Assembly: GCA_963969395.1 (NCBI GenBank)
Contig: OZ017804.1
Location: 15,500,001 to 15,564,000, forward strand
Length of the DNA: 64,000 bases
Source: Pseudoscleropodium purum
Lineage: Eukaryota > Streptophyta > Bryopsida > Hypnales > Brachytheciaceae
Direction of reading: 5' to 3'
Under the pieces are notes generated by a model that made no database searches, was not told the origin of the DNA, and was given only the letters and a program-made list of their open reading frames with translations. Below are positions 1 to 11,964 of the stretch, in pieces (the first letter of the stretch is position 1; every line of letters starts with the position of its first letter). The position numbers and the translations under genes are program-made.

Positions 1-144
1 CACTGTCTCTTCAAACCAATTAAGCAGAAAGAGAACACTGAGGTCTTCTCTCACTGTAAATTATGCACTTCGTTCATTCAGATCCCATAATTATGAGTGA
101 TATGATCCAACCAATGTAAATAGATCCGGAGTAACTCCCAAAGC

Positions 145-749
145 TTATTTTAGAACAACCGCTGCATTTCGAAGGCCAAGATAGCCTTGGATGGTATCCT
201 CCGGTAAAGATCGAATCAACTTGAACACTTCTGTATTAGCATAGCGTAGCTTTGTCCTTGGATCCGTGTAAGGTGCCTGCATTACCGCATCCAACACTCA
301 GGTAAATATGAAACAAAACCATATCCGATCGACCTTGCTATGAATCCATGACACTGTGTATTAAGTTGCTGGAAAGCAAATTTACCTCAAAACCAGTGAT
401 GTCGCAGTACTTCTTGGGGGGATACATAGAAGGTGGAGCTTCAATACTTACATCTGAACATCAACAGACCACATGTCGCTTGAATGCAATGATCATCATC
501 ATACCAAAACCAACCATAGACAAGGAAAGACCCATCAAATCACGCTAAAGTGCTTGCAATGAAACCAAAAAGCCACGTACAGGTAGGCTCATCTGCGGGG
601 TAGGTATAATAATTCTCGGCCTGAATAATCTGTTTGAGGTGCTTCCAGTGACGCCCTCGAGTTTGACTTTTAGGATAGCGCTCAGTCAGTTGCGTTTTCT
701 TAAACGGAAGCACAGAAGGCAAAAGTAAGTCAGGATCGTTAATATCCAT
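145..749 (-). CDS. INO80 chromatin-remodelling complex subunit, IES6/INO80C type (YL1 C-terminal domain)
   Basis: Three exons on the minus strand, 749-581, 453-386 and 276-145 (369 nt, 122 aa), joined by clean GT-AG introns with matching phases; the stop codon is at 147-145. The protein carries the YL1-C signature: a [10 protein letters not shown] block, [13 protein letters not shown], then [41 protein letters not shown] and the family ending LRNAAVVLK. In yeast and animals this subunit helps the INO80 ATPase bind the Arp5 module in the nucleus; that role is known for the family and inferred here. The start at 749 (MDINDPDLL) is the first real ATG of the frame: the frame stays open upstream to about 824 but only offers a GTG. 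Length agrees with small plant IES6 proteins. The leader may extend to a telo-box near 1.71 kb. Confidence 0.93.
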
Positions 750-957
750 GGTTGACACTCCCGGGCCTCCCCGGCGGTCTCCACTGAATGCTTCCCAATG
801 CTGGAGTCTCTCTTCTGTGACCACTATGCCTACACATAAGAAACTGAAATTCAGGGAGGATGCTTGATTTGATATTCAGAGCCCTCTCCACCACCTGGTA
901 CTAGCAACCCTGTTACACCAAATGCACCAGCATAATCAGAATCTACACCAACTTTGA

Positions 958-1443
958 GACAATTGACGTCTTTCCTCAAAGATGCCTCCATTGCTGCACC
1001 TGTAACCTAATTCCAATTCCATCTCTGGAGCCAAACGAGCCAGCGCATGAATGACCACGTACTTGTTCCAAATCACTAAACCCCAGCTTGAGCTTCAAAG
1101 TAAGTTCTTCACGACAGTTCCAATTGCCAAAAATAACACGCAAAAAAACAAACCCTAATACAAAACAGACCAAAGTTTTATTTTTAACCCGAAGTAGTTA
1201 ATCTCATCGTTGCTACAGGAGACACTTGATGTCTTTCCTCAAAGATCCCTTCATTGCTACACCTCCAACGTATGAACTATTCCCTCTCTGGAGCCAAAAG
1301 AGCCAGGGAATGAATGACAAAGTCCTTGTTCCAAACCCCTAAACCCCAGCATGAGCTCCAAAGGAAGTCTTTCACGACAGTCCAAAGTGCCCCAAACAAC
1401 TGTCAAATACCAAACCCTAATACGAAACAGACCAACAATCAAA
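958..1443. repeat. Diverged direct tandem repeat, two copies, period about 263 bp
   Basis: Positions 958-1180 and 1223-1443 align along their length. Shared blocks include GTCTTTCCTCAAAGAT at the left, CTGGAGCCAAA in the middle and AAACCCTAATAC followed by AAACAGACCAA at the right. Both copies have partly open minus-strand frames of similar translation, with no supporting codon signal. They lie upstream of the IES6-type gene, probably in its leader or promoter. Confidence 0.75.
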
Positions 1444-1708
1444 GCTCAACCCAAAGAGGTGTCCAAACCCTGAAACCTTGAAAATCCACCAAGTCCCTGA
1501 ACCCCTGAATCTCGATCGAGATTCATGGCATTGCGAAGACGAGATTGTATGCGAGGAGAAGAGGACATGATGAACCTGGAGGACTGCAATGTGAAAATCG
1601 CTCAGGAAGGCGCTGCGGTGTTGCCGGTTCCCACAAGGATGAAAGGGATCATAAGAGGACGAAGAGCATGTTGATGGGGGCACTCCTGTGCAAAGAAAAC
1701 TTTTTTTC

Positions 1709-1732
1709 TTAGGGTTTTAGGGTTTAGGTTTT
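1709..1732. promoter_or_regulatory. Telo-box motifs in probable promoter of the IES6-type gene
   Basis: Two to three overlapping telomere-like motifs (TTAGGGTTTTAGGGTTTAGG) lie about 960 bp upstream of the minus-strand ATG at 749; on the gene strand they read AAACCCTAA. Telo-boxes are frequent in plant promoters of housekeeping genes. The gap to the ATG implies a long leader, possibly containing an intron. Confidence 0.5.
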
Positions 1733-1739
1733 GAAAAAT

Positions 1740-4478
1740 GTTTTGAGGGAATTAGGGCAGACTTCCATGCTGTGTCGGAATTGGGAAATAATTTTCAAGA
1801 AGTGGCATCCAATTGTCTAGTTTCTTGATGTTTTATACCTCTATGTCTATATATAGAGAAAAACTATATTATCAGAGTAGCTTTGTCTTATCAAACAAAA
1901 AGCAACCCAAAAGTTTAAATCTAATATTAAAATATTATGCACTTTCATGTAGAATTCTAGAATTTTTTTTGTCTTTTCTCAAAGTTTGGTCAATTTTAGT
2001 ACATGGAATTCTATTCTAAGTATCCTTAAGTTTGCATTTCTATGGGAAAATTCTTAAAGGAATATTGTTCATTCAACATAAAGACCATCTATGGGATTTT
2101 GTCCAAATTAGATAGATTATGATTTTTTCCCTTTGTAGGAGAAATTTTTGATAATAAGAGGTCTCATAGGATGGATATTCTTGCAAAGCTCATACCAATG
2201 GTTTGTATGTTTGGACTAATAAGCTTAACCCCTTAAAGCCATAGTTTTGATTATAAAAGATTCCAATTAAACCTTAAGAGGACTTTGAATGTATATTTGA
2301 ATTTGGGAGCTCATCAAACCATCTAATGGAATGTATTTGACTTTGTTTCTAACACAACTTTTAACTTGGAAGACCTCATTATCAAGTTCTAACCTTCGCA
2401 TCTTTTATTTTAATGGTTGAATAGAGTAAAAGAATATTTTTTAAAAGATTCAGGGGTTTTAGAATTGGTAGGATGTTGTCTATTGATTATTAAATACTTG
2501 TTTATAGGAGTTCAAAGGGAAAACATAGCTTGAAAATTAGAATTGGACAAATTTGTTGTCTTGTTACAATCTACTCTCATACATAATATTACCAACAAAT
2601 TGTGACTATAGGCAACATATTGAGATGAAAAATGAAGTCTTCACCACAAAAAAAGGGGGTGTTTTAAGTGAGTTTTAAAGTATAGTCCTAGACATAAGAT
2701 TAAAATAATGATCTTTGAAGAGATTTTTAGCAAAATTTACTAGAAATTTATATGTTTTTAGTAAAATTTTGCTGAAAATCTTTTTAAATATCATTACTTA
2801 TAATTTTATATTTAGGATTATACTTTAAAACTCACTTAAAATATCCCTTTTTCTTCTAGTATTTACACCTCTTTTCTTTGAAAATCTTCACCAAGAACAC
2901 GCAAGATATTATTTTCAATAAAACAATAGGTCCTTTTAATGTAAGAAGGAAACAATACTCTATAGTTGTCAAAGATTGAAAATTTAACTATGAGGTGAAT
3001 TGGTGAAGGAACATTAGAGCCATATGAGACCAACCTCTACAATGAAGAAAACTAATACAAATGCAAATATTCTTCATTAGTTATTTTCTCCATGTTAACG
3101 AATAAAATACCTTTTTCTAGTATATGAACATTCCCACCATTGCACAAAATAATGTTGTGTGCAAAACATTATGATATTATCATTTAAAAATAAATAAATT
3201 TCAGAGCATCTTTTCAGACAACTTTGACAATACGGTAATATTTACAATCAATGTCAATAGCTTGAATTACTCTCTAATTTCCATAATAGAAAATCAATCT
3301 GGAATTGTACAATTGTTTTGCTACTTGTCATTTGCTGCTTCTTGAAGAACTACTAAAATTCTGACTGAGGGAAATTCCCACTGATTTAGGATGTCCATAT
3401 GGAATCTGTACTTTCCAAATTTCCAACACACCGACTCATTTGCAATTTTGTTTTGCCAAATCTCGATCACTGCAGTACCAGTACTGCTTGAAGCCATCAT
3501 TTTATGAAAGGCCACTTATGAAAATATTACAGTAAAATATGTGATTCTCTGCAGCAATCAATTGTGCATCTGTAGTGCGAATTCCTTTACAAATCCGCAC
3601 ATCCATTTACTAGAGCTTATCAATTCTGCTAGTTGATAGATAGATCCCCCCGAAAGATAGTAGCCAAAAAATTGGAGAAAATCAATGGCAAGACAAAAGA
3701 CTCCATTTGAAAATCTGTACAATTAATCACTCCAAGAGCCTCATTGCCTTGTACAACAAATTGGAACCTCCCAATAAGGAGAGAACCATAAATGCGTAAA
3801 ATGTAATCACACCACAATCAAATTGTCGTCAAAATCTCCTCAACCACTTGTAAAACTGGAGGACTCATTCCGCCTAATTCCTTTGCAGAACTCGCCAGCA
3901 AAATGGAGAAAAGCAATAGCTCTGACTCCATATCTGCAGCCAACCAAAAGAAAAACTCCTTAACACACTGTTAAATCTCTAGCCATTCAACTCTCATTGA
4001 TAAATCTAACTGCGTTATGATGAACATAGAACTAAGCTCACATAAAATAAGATTTAAAAATCACAAGCATACTGTGCGAGCATACTCCAAAAGAAAGTCC
4101 ATGTGAGAAATCATACCAACGCGCACGGTTCAAGGTAGCAGAAACTACCACTACATGGAAAAAATCATGCCTTACGTTCTTTAGTAAAAAGAAAATGTTT
4201 TGCAGGTCACTATAATTGAGGCAACAACACGGAGATAATGAACAAACCTGAAGAAGATGATGTTGCGCCCCAAAATGTGAATCCCCAAACACTGGAGTAT
4301 GGAGTCTTCATCCGAAATTGCAAAATAAAACCACAAAACATGCTCTTATCCAAGACGAGCCTGATTCTCCGGTCAAACAAATTGCAGCCAATTCCTAGTG
4401 GTGATATCGTCGACTGAACATTGATAAACCCCACCTCAAACTTGACTCACATAGCTCATGTACAGCAGGACGAGAGGT
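1740..4478. other. AT-rich spacer, no gene recognised
   Basis: Short open frames here show no family resemblance and no consistent coding signal. A CACTA-like MITE lies at 2642-2861. The part nearest 4478 probably contains the 3' UTR of the RIN13-like gene. Confidence 0.6.
2642..2861. mobile_element. CACTA-like MITE, about 220 bp, near-complete foldback
   Basis: The left end CACCACAAAAAAAGGGGG... and right end ...CCCTTTTTCTTCTAGTA are inverted copies of a CACTA-type terminus. Inside, the block TTTTAAGTGAGTTTTAAAGT at the left is mirrored by ACTTTAAAACTCACTTAAAA at the right, so the whole unit can fold back. Related copies are at 49576-49770 and, as a half element, at 51031-51160. No convincing target duplication is visible. 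Confidence 0.75.
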
Positions 4479-7400
4479 TTATTGCCAAGCAGGGTACGGC
4501 GGCTCCCACAAATAGTCGTCAGCTGCCATTTGCCGAATCACGTCATTGAGAGAACTGGGCACATGCTCAGGAGCGAGTGAGTTGAAATCGGCAGCTGCAT
4601 CCATCTCCCATCCTTCGATTGGCCCAGCCAAAATGTCAACAGTAACACCTCCATGACTAGAACTAGCATTGTCCACTTCAGTTCTAGAGTCATGAGCTAT
4701 AAAATCAGACCCGGATACTACTACACTATGCCAGTGCGACTGGGCACTACTATGACCCTCAGAAAGTGGATCAACGCTCAGATCTGAAACCTGCTGGTCT
4801 CTCAAGGGACCGGCAGAGACATGCCTCTGAGGGTCTGCAGAAACAGATGGAGCCTGCAAATCATTAATTGTAACAGGAGGGGGAATATAAGAAGTTGCAG
4901 CATCAGTAGGAGCTGAATTAGAACTGAGTGTTGGCTGTGGAAGTTGCTGCACAGTTGGATTCGTCGTTGCTACACCTCCTGCTCTCCTGGGAAGCGTATT
5001 TCGACCCTGGTGTGGGGGTGAAGCGGCAACAGCTCTATTAGGAAGCGAATTCATACTCCGCATAGAACGTGAGTGAGGGGTCGTAGTTGAAGGAACTGCT
5101 TTTCCAAGTCTGAAATTAGGGTTGGGTATAGTTGTAGGGACTGCTCTTCCAGGCCTAAAATTAGGGTTGGGCGTAGTGTGTGGAGGTTGAGGCTGAGAGG
5201 GTGTAGTTGCAGGGACTGGTCTTCCAGGTCTGGGAGTAATGAGTGGAAGTTCAGGGTCAGGGGTTATAATTGAAGGGGCTCTATCTCTTGACCTTCGAAG
5301 CCTATTCTTAGGGTTGGGAGTAGTAAGGGGAGGTTCATCTTCTGCTCTTCCCAAAGGTGGTGGAGATGTAGATCTCGGAACCAAGCAGGCTGGAGGAGAT
5401 TTCTTCAAATTGGTTTTACAACGCGCATTTTTCACTCCCAGTGGCTGCGGAGGTTGAAAAACTTTGCCTCGGCCCTTGCCCTTCAGCTTGATGACTAAAG
5501 GATCTCTCTTCGCTGTTGTGGGCACGCGCAGGGCTACTCCTGGGGACTCCACTGGCGTTACAGGAGTGATTGGGAGTGCGCATGAAGGAAGTGTCTGTAC
5601 AAGGGTTGTTTGAACGAGTCTGCTTTCCCCTGTTGGATCTGCGCTCATAATTAGATAAAGTCTTTCAGTGTCTTCAGGCTAAAGTTGTTGGTAACAAAAC
5701 TACTACATCCAGAGCTCTTTAATTGTCTACCCAAGCCATCAGAATGTCTCAATCCCACTTCTGGAAAACAAACTTTCAGTACCTTCGGAGTAACAGTGAG
5801 GAAGACTGTAACAAAACACTAAATCCCAAGCTCTTTAATCGTCTTCCAAAGTCATCACAATTCAAGTTCTGAAAATGCACTAGATCTTCTACCAGGGTTG
5901 TATCTTCAACCGGCGTAAATTTACCTGCTGATCTAGTCGTAGGGGCCGCAACTGAAGAAAAAGACCGATATTTTGCGGTTTTTCGAAGGCTTTTCCAAGG
6001 TGGCTCTTCTGATGCATGGCAGTGATCCTTGGGATTACTCCCCTCGCCCCACAGAGAGCATGGAGCTAATGAATCGCAGACATAACAATGACACTGCAAA
6101 TCAAGCCCACCAATAAGTTCTACGTGCGTAAATAATAAGCAGAATACATATGCTTGCGCAATATAAGGTAAAGAGCTAGTAATCAACCGAAATCCTAGAA
6201 GATTTGGGAAAAATAAAATAAAACAAGATTAAACAGCATCACAGACAACGCTAACGCAGTCGTATTCATTACATTTCAAAGCTAGTAACGAAATGCGAAA
6301 AGAAGGTCCCACACATACAACAACTGTCACACTAGACTACGTCACAGGGTTTCCAGTAAAACTGTTTCAGAAACTCTTAGACAACATCATAAAGAGAATC
6401 TGCCCCTCCATGAAGTCTTCCTATGGTCACAATGATTATATTGACACAGAGGCTTCCCTATGTGACAGGGAAACGCCTGCATATGATCTTTGTGACCATA
6501 GGAAGGCCTCCTATGAATCACGGGAAAGAATTTATCACTGATGTTGCCTACAAGTTCCTGCAACAATCAATTTTTTTCTGAAAATCCCAATAAGCATCTC
6601 ATTGCAAAGACGTAGTAGTTTCATTGCTGAAGAAAACAAGGCTCACCCACCTGTGCACAGTAATTGGAATGAAGAGTGCTTTTGAATGGAAAGTTTACGC
6701 ACAGATACCTAGCATGTGGAAAATCCCTACAAGCCACCTGCACAGCAAAATACAACTTGTCTCAAACCAAAAGCAAACAAGCCACCAGAAATCTGAAAAA
6801 AACACACAAAAAATGTTCTCAACATTGGGCGGATTACTTACAGGTCCCTTTTCCCCAGTCATAACCAGCTCGTCCGTATTGTGTGACGAAACAACATCAG
6901 GTACTGCACCCGCAGCGCCCGGATCCGTATCCAAAATACAACAATCATCGTCATCCAGTGTGCCTCTAACCACTCTTGCCCTGTTTCTTTGCACTTTCCC
7001 ATTACTTGCGGGTTTGTCGATTATCCTCACATCGTCATCGTCCACATCCATGTTGAAAACCTACCCATAAAAGAAGAAGTATCATAAGTTCGCAAAACCA
7101 ATACAATTCACCACATTGTAATACGCTCAACGCATTCAGACAAAATAGCATCCTCACTATTGAACTGAGAATCGGATTTTCAAACAAGCAATACACTCTT
7201 CATTCTATTTAGTACACTATTTCGAAATTAAAAAAAATTTAGACTCATCATCAAACAAATCACACTTTTCATGTTCCTATGTGTGTATTACACCTTGCAC
7301 GTAGACATTGTTTAAGGGACTACACCAAATAGAATAAAATCAATCCAGCTATCATCTCTACCAAGGCCAATCTACAGGAGTGAGGTTACCTTTGCTAAAT

Positions 7401-7497
7401 ACAAGAGTGATGTTGGCTCGTCACGACCCCGGTTGTTCATATCATCATCCTCTTCTGAGCTACTGCTCAGATCGAGATAAATAGGCTCCTGAACCAT
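4479..7497 (-). CDS. RIN13-like protein (RPM1-interacting protein 13 family) with proline-rich repetitive tail
   Basis: Five exons, minus strand: 7497-7390, 7060-6842, 6737-6651, 6093-5925 and 5638-4479 (1,743 nt, 580 aa); all junctions are GT-AG and keep frame. The N-terminus is acidic (SSSSEEDDD, DVDDDDV). The family core runs across exons 2-4: DELVMTGEKGP, then VACRDFPHARYLCVNFPF, then CHCYVCDSLAPCSLWG and DHCHASEE, with regularly placed Cys and His that look metal-binding. Exon 5 (about 386 residues) is rich in Pro, Thr and Ser, contains repeats of the PNPNFRxGxAVP type, and ends in an acidic WEPPYPAWQ tail. Arabidopsis RIN13 was reported to bind the NLR RPM1 and affect resistance; function here is inferred from the core only. 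The link from exon 4 to 5 rests on phase and splice sites and is the least certain junction. Confidence 0.85.
6418..6504. repeat. Intronic hairpin (inverted repeat) in the RIN13-like gene
   Basis: TTCCTATGGTCACAA at 6418-6432 is exactly mirrored by TTGTGACCATAGGAA at 6490-6504. The stem can extend outward with a few mismatches, and there is a second inner stem (TTCCCT/AGGGAA). It lies in intron 3 of the gene. It could be a tiny MITE or an unproven small-RNA precursor. Confidence 0.7.
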
Positions 7498-8598
7498 ATT
7501 TGCAAGCAGCAGAGCGCGCAATGCGCAAGACCTAAAATTTCAACCTAAAAAAACCCTGAAAGCAATTATAACAACACACTTGTGTTCCCTCATTCCTCCC
7601 CAAATCACAGGGACTCTGATCGGCGACAGATTGCACATAGAATTTGCACTACAACAATCCAACCGACCACATGAACCTAAACTACTTTACGACCTATATC
7701 GCTTCTCAAGGCCTCCAGCTCCACTGCAAACCTGCGACCAAACACCAATCTATGAAATCTCGCACTAACTGCAAAGGCAACCCAATTCCCATTGCCAACA
7801 ACGATTCCTTTCATGCCACATTTCACAAAAAAAAAACCTAAAAAATCTCAGGCCGTCAAGCCAAGAATGTGATCCCTAATTCTCAACAAATAGAACACAA
7901 GGAACCTTTTGAAAGAACAAATTCAACAAAATGAGTAAAAGCCACAACTCTCTCTTGAGAAGAATCTCTGATTGTCAACACATCATCCTGACGTATCGCA
8001 ATACCAATACACAAACACAAACAAGCGTTGGCAGAGCAGCCAATGCATCGGGGAAAAAGCTACAACTTGGGAGAATCCAATGCTGCAGAAAAGGAAGTTG
8101 GTATCTTAGATCCACAAGGCGGGAGGGAGCGTTGATTGGTTCTTACAGGAAGGCCTTGAAGGCAAGTAAGTGCGTTCACAGAGGAAGATGTAGCCAAGAA
8201 GGTTGACACCCATTTCGCCATTACTTTGCAGCAAAGTCTATGCGGAAACACGCACTTACGGAGAAAACAGACACGATTTCTCGATTTGGGAGGTTCTGTA
8301 ACTTAAGTTAGTGTTGTGCTGCTTATCGGTGTGTCTGTGCATTTGCTTGGCTTTCCTGGGCTTGGGATCGGATGAATGCTCCATGATAAGTTAGTATGAT
8401 ATTTCAGTCTGTTTCAGTCTGCTCAAAGACGGAGAGTGTACGACACTGACGTATCCCATTTACTGTAGTGTGTGTGACACTAATTTAGAACAGTTGCACT
8501 ATTTGAAATTGATGCATGTTGAATTTTATTTTTTTTATTGTAGGAACATCCACAACTTTACTTTTTTTATAATTTTGCCCCTTCACTACCAGTGTATC

Positions 8599-8882
8599 AT
8601 AAGGTGGGTACATCCCAAATCACATCTTGTCTAAAACCATCATTGTTATTTGGTCTACATCTCCCAAATCAATATGTTCCTGTATTGAAGAAACGATTTC
8701 AAAACATCTACCAAAAAAATTAACTCTTCATAACTTTTGCATGTGGTATCCAAATGTTGCATTCTTTGGAACCTCAGAACCTCCTTTCATTTGTCAATTA
8801 AAATACGAAAATTTGATCAATTTAATAATGATAACTATGCATTAGTTTAAAAAAGTGGTGCTTGTGGATGTCCCTACCTTAT
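8599..8882. mobile_element. MITE family with AAGGTGGGTACAYCCCAAA-type terminal inverted repeats, copy 1
   Basis: The left end ATAAGGTGGGTACATCCCA is mirrored by TGGATGTCCCTACCTTAT at the right, about 280 bp away. The same terminal motif bounds elements at 19712-19967 and 31252-31823. Internal sequence is AT-rich and non-coding. Superfamily unassigned; no clear target duplication. Confidence 0.6.
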
Positions 8883-9837
8883 TATTTGTCTTAAAGTATA
8901 TCTTCTGTAATTTTAGATGTTTAATAGGTTCCTTCACTTTTTTAATATTGACCCTCTCTTGATAGCATTATGGATTATGATGTACAATTGTCAAATTATC
9001 ATTGTTTATAGCATACTTATGTCATAGTCAAACTATTTTTCTACTAATGTGATCGTCTTTCAAGCAACTAGATTAAAGATTTTAGAGTGAATTTTGAGTG
9101 AATGTTTGATTATTAAAGAGTTTGCATAGTATGATAATTGGGATTTGAAAGGTTCTGAAATTAGGACAACTTTCATTATGTTCATCACTAGGGTTGATTA
9201 TTAACATTTTATTGACACTTTAGGAGGTTGTGTTCATGATTAAATTTTCAATTATGAAGAAGAAGGTGGCAACCAAAAGATAAAAAAATTTCTAAGTTGA
9301 TTACCATAAAGCCCTCACTCTAACTCTTAAAAGTATTGAGAGCCTAATTATGATTAAATTGAGGTATATAGTCAAGTATATGGCACTGATAAAAGTTTGG
9401 CCTCATGTCGAGTTAGATTCAATGGCATATGACATTCCCAATCTAGGTCATCATTACACATCCCCTATGTTTGAGAAGCTACTAATTGTTCACATATTCT
9501 ATTTGTACAGTATCATATTTAAGCACAATAAGGTCTAAATGTTGAAGACGCATCCTAATAAATACATTGTTTTTTATTTCAATTTTTGTTTACATTTATT
9601 CAACATGTTGTAACTCAATGTAATTAGTTGCATTCCCTACCAATTAACTAATCCAAGTTGAGAAATGTGATTTGACAAATCCTTTAAAATAAAGAGATTC
9701 TTTTTTTCCCAATAAATAATTGCCAAAAAATTTCAGCATCTACAACTTTCCTATTTGGAATTGGGATTTTATTCAGACATGAAAATGGTATGATAGGAGT
9801 TTCAACGAAGATTTAGTTTGAGAGCATGTCAGGGCAA

Positions 9838-9848
9838 TTAGGGTTTGG
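9838..9848 (+). promoter_or_regulatory. Telo-box in PPR gene promoter
   Basis: TTAGGGTTTGG lies about 180 bp upstream of the first in-frame ATG of the PPR gene, a typical position for plant telo-box elements. Confidence 0.45.
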
Positions 9849-10020
9849 GGGCAGACAGGTTTACTTGGTTTGGGCCTGGCTGAAGCTGCTCGAGTGCACT
9901 CTTTCTCGCACCTTTGCTGCGTTCAGCAAGTCTCCATGAGGGCCTTTTCTGAAACTAAGTCAGGATATCAAAGAAAACGATTTGAGTTCTAATTTGGGTC
10001 TTGAAGGATTATCTGCAGGT

Positions 10021-11964
10021 ATGAGTGCTTTGATTTCACCCATGAATACAATTTCGCCCCCTGTGGTTTTGGGGTTAAACCTCATGGCGTCGCTGAAACT
10101 AGGTTCCACCTTTTACTGTTCTAGCCAGGGAATTTGGAGCTCCAGTATAGGGCTTTCTGTAATTTCGAACGAGAATTCGTTGCGTAGATCCCGAGAACAG
10201 GTGTGGCAATGGAGAAGGAGAAGGAGGCGGGGGAATTGCATTACTTGTGCGGTTGAGGAAGACCCAAGGTCGACCTCCATTTTGAGAGAAGCGGGTAACA
10301 AGAGACGAGCTGCGAGACAGGCCGATTCCGTGATTAAGCGAATCGAGAATGCCCAGGAGGTCATGGAGAGACGAGCACTGGCCAAGAAGTCCACGAAGCT
10401 GTACCCTCGTTCATTGCTGGAATCTCTGGAGGAACGTATTGCGCAAAATCGGTGGGAGCGTGCTCTCAAGGTTTCACCAGTCATTAACCTTTTTGCTTAT
10501 TCTGGATTTTTAGGGTAATTCCAGTTGAAATGGCGTCGAAAATGTGTTTTGAACTTCTTACAGTAATTGGCGAGTGAGTCTGAATCCTTCCACAACTGAG
10601 GAATACAGATAAAAAAATCATGTATATCTTGTGATTTATGATACATTTTTTGATAAGCATCTAACACTAGTGCTTCTACTTCACTGCACCGCACCGGACA
10701 TAGTGATTTTCGCTTGGTTGAAGAGTAGAATTTGGTCATACAACAAAGTTTCTTGCATATTTCTGGAATTGATGATTATGTTGAGAAAATGCACAAGAAG
10801 GAAACCACCTTTCTTGCAATATGAAGCAAAAATTCTAATCCATTCTCTCCTTGGCTATGGCAGGTTTTCGAGCTTGTGAGAGTTCAAGAGTGGTACACAG
10901 CCGAGGAGTCCACGTACATCAAGCTTCTGTCAATGTTAGCAAAGGTGAAACAACCTGCCGCGGCCGCAACCTTGTTGGAGTCCTTCCTGCAGGATAAGCT
11001 CCGCCCCACGCCTTCAATCTTCACAGCTTTACTGACTGTCTACACCGAGAGCAAGCTTTTCCACAAGGCTTTGGAGCTTTTTGAGTCGATGCCCCTTTTT
11101 GAGGGCTGCTTACCTGATAAGTATGCTTACACGGCTATGATTAAGGGTTGTTGTGAGGCCGGGCTTTATGATCAGGCGGGGAATCTCTTTCAGCAGATGT
11201 TGATAGAGGGCGTGGAGCCAAGCCTTGTGACATATAACACTCTGATTTTTGGCTATGGGAAGGCTGGTTTGTTCCGGGAGATTGAAGGTGTGCTTACTTT
11301 GATGGGGTCTCATGGTGTGGAGCCAGATACAGTCACATGGAATACGTTGATCCGAGTGTTTGGGCTTTATAATCGAATACCTGAAATGGAGCAAGCCTAT
11401 GAGGGTCTTCTGGGACAAAGTCTCTTGCCTGACACAATCACACTTAATAGCTTGATCTCAGCCTATGGAAGGGCAGGGTTATATGGGAAGATGGAATGTG
11501 TGATGGATTACATGCGGCGGTATAGGTATCCCATGACTACGGTAACATATAATGTCGTTATAGAGTTGTATGGGAAGGCTGGAAGAATCGAACAAATGGA
11601 CATGGCTTTCAAGGATATGAAAGCCAGAGGCGTGAAACCTAACTGTATGACCTTTTCTTCTATCCTGAGCGCTTATGGAAAACACGGGAACTCGGATATG
11701 GTGGAGAAAATCATGCGACAGGTGTACAACTATAATGCAGCTGATACTGCTGTGTACAATGCGGCTATTGATGCGTATCGGAGGGCTCAGAATTTCAAGG
11801 ATATTGAGAAAATGTTTGAGGAGATGAAGCTGGAGGGTTTTGTGCCTGATGCTATTACATATACAATTATGATTGCAGCTTATAAGAGGGTTAGGAAGTT
11901 TGACAAAGCCCAGGATTTGAAAGAGGAATGGAATGCATTAAAATCGAAGCGAAGCGGTGGCTAA
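10021..11964 (+). CDS. P-class pentatricopeptide repeat protein, probably plastid-targeted
   Basis: Two exons, 10021-10470 and 10864-11964 (1,551 nt, 516 aa); the donor follows ...WERALK and the acceptor precedes VFELVRVQEWY, in frame. About ten tandem 35-residue PPR motifs cover the protein from roughly residue 165 to the end, for example LVTYNTLIFGYGKAGLFREI and TVTYNVVIELYGKAGRIEQM, most ending in a PD or PN turn. There is no E, DYW or SMR extension, so this is a pure P-class protein, a class that binds organelle RNA and acts in its stability, splicing or translation. The N-terminus is Ser- and Arg-rich and poor in acidic residues, like a transit peptide. Layout resembles Arabidopsis At3g53170-type proteins, though orthology is unproven. 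In-frame ATGs at 10021, 10042 and 10084 are all possible; the frame upstream of 10021 has no ATG. Confidence 0.93.

Larger units (their letters stand above)
7498..10020. other. Intergenic spacer between divergent genes
   Basis: Holds the divergent upstream regions of the RIN13-like gene (minus) and the PPR gene (plus). The part from about 8.4 to 9.8 kb is AT-rich. An inverted-repeat element lies at 8599-8882. No further gene is recognised. Confidence 0.6.

Noticed and set aside
1417..1683. Minus-strand 88-codon open frame upstream of the IES6-type gene
   Set aside because: It starts at GTG and is Ser/His-rich without family similarity; more likely leader or promoter.
9982..10020. Extension of the PPR frame upstream of 10021
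   Set aside because: The frame is open but offers only TTG as a start; plant translation should use an ATG.
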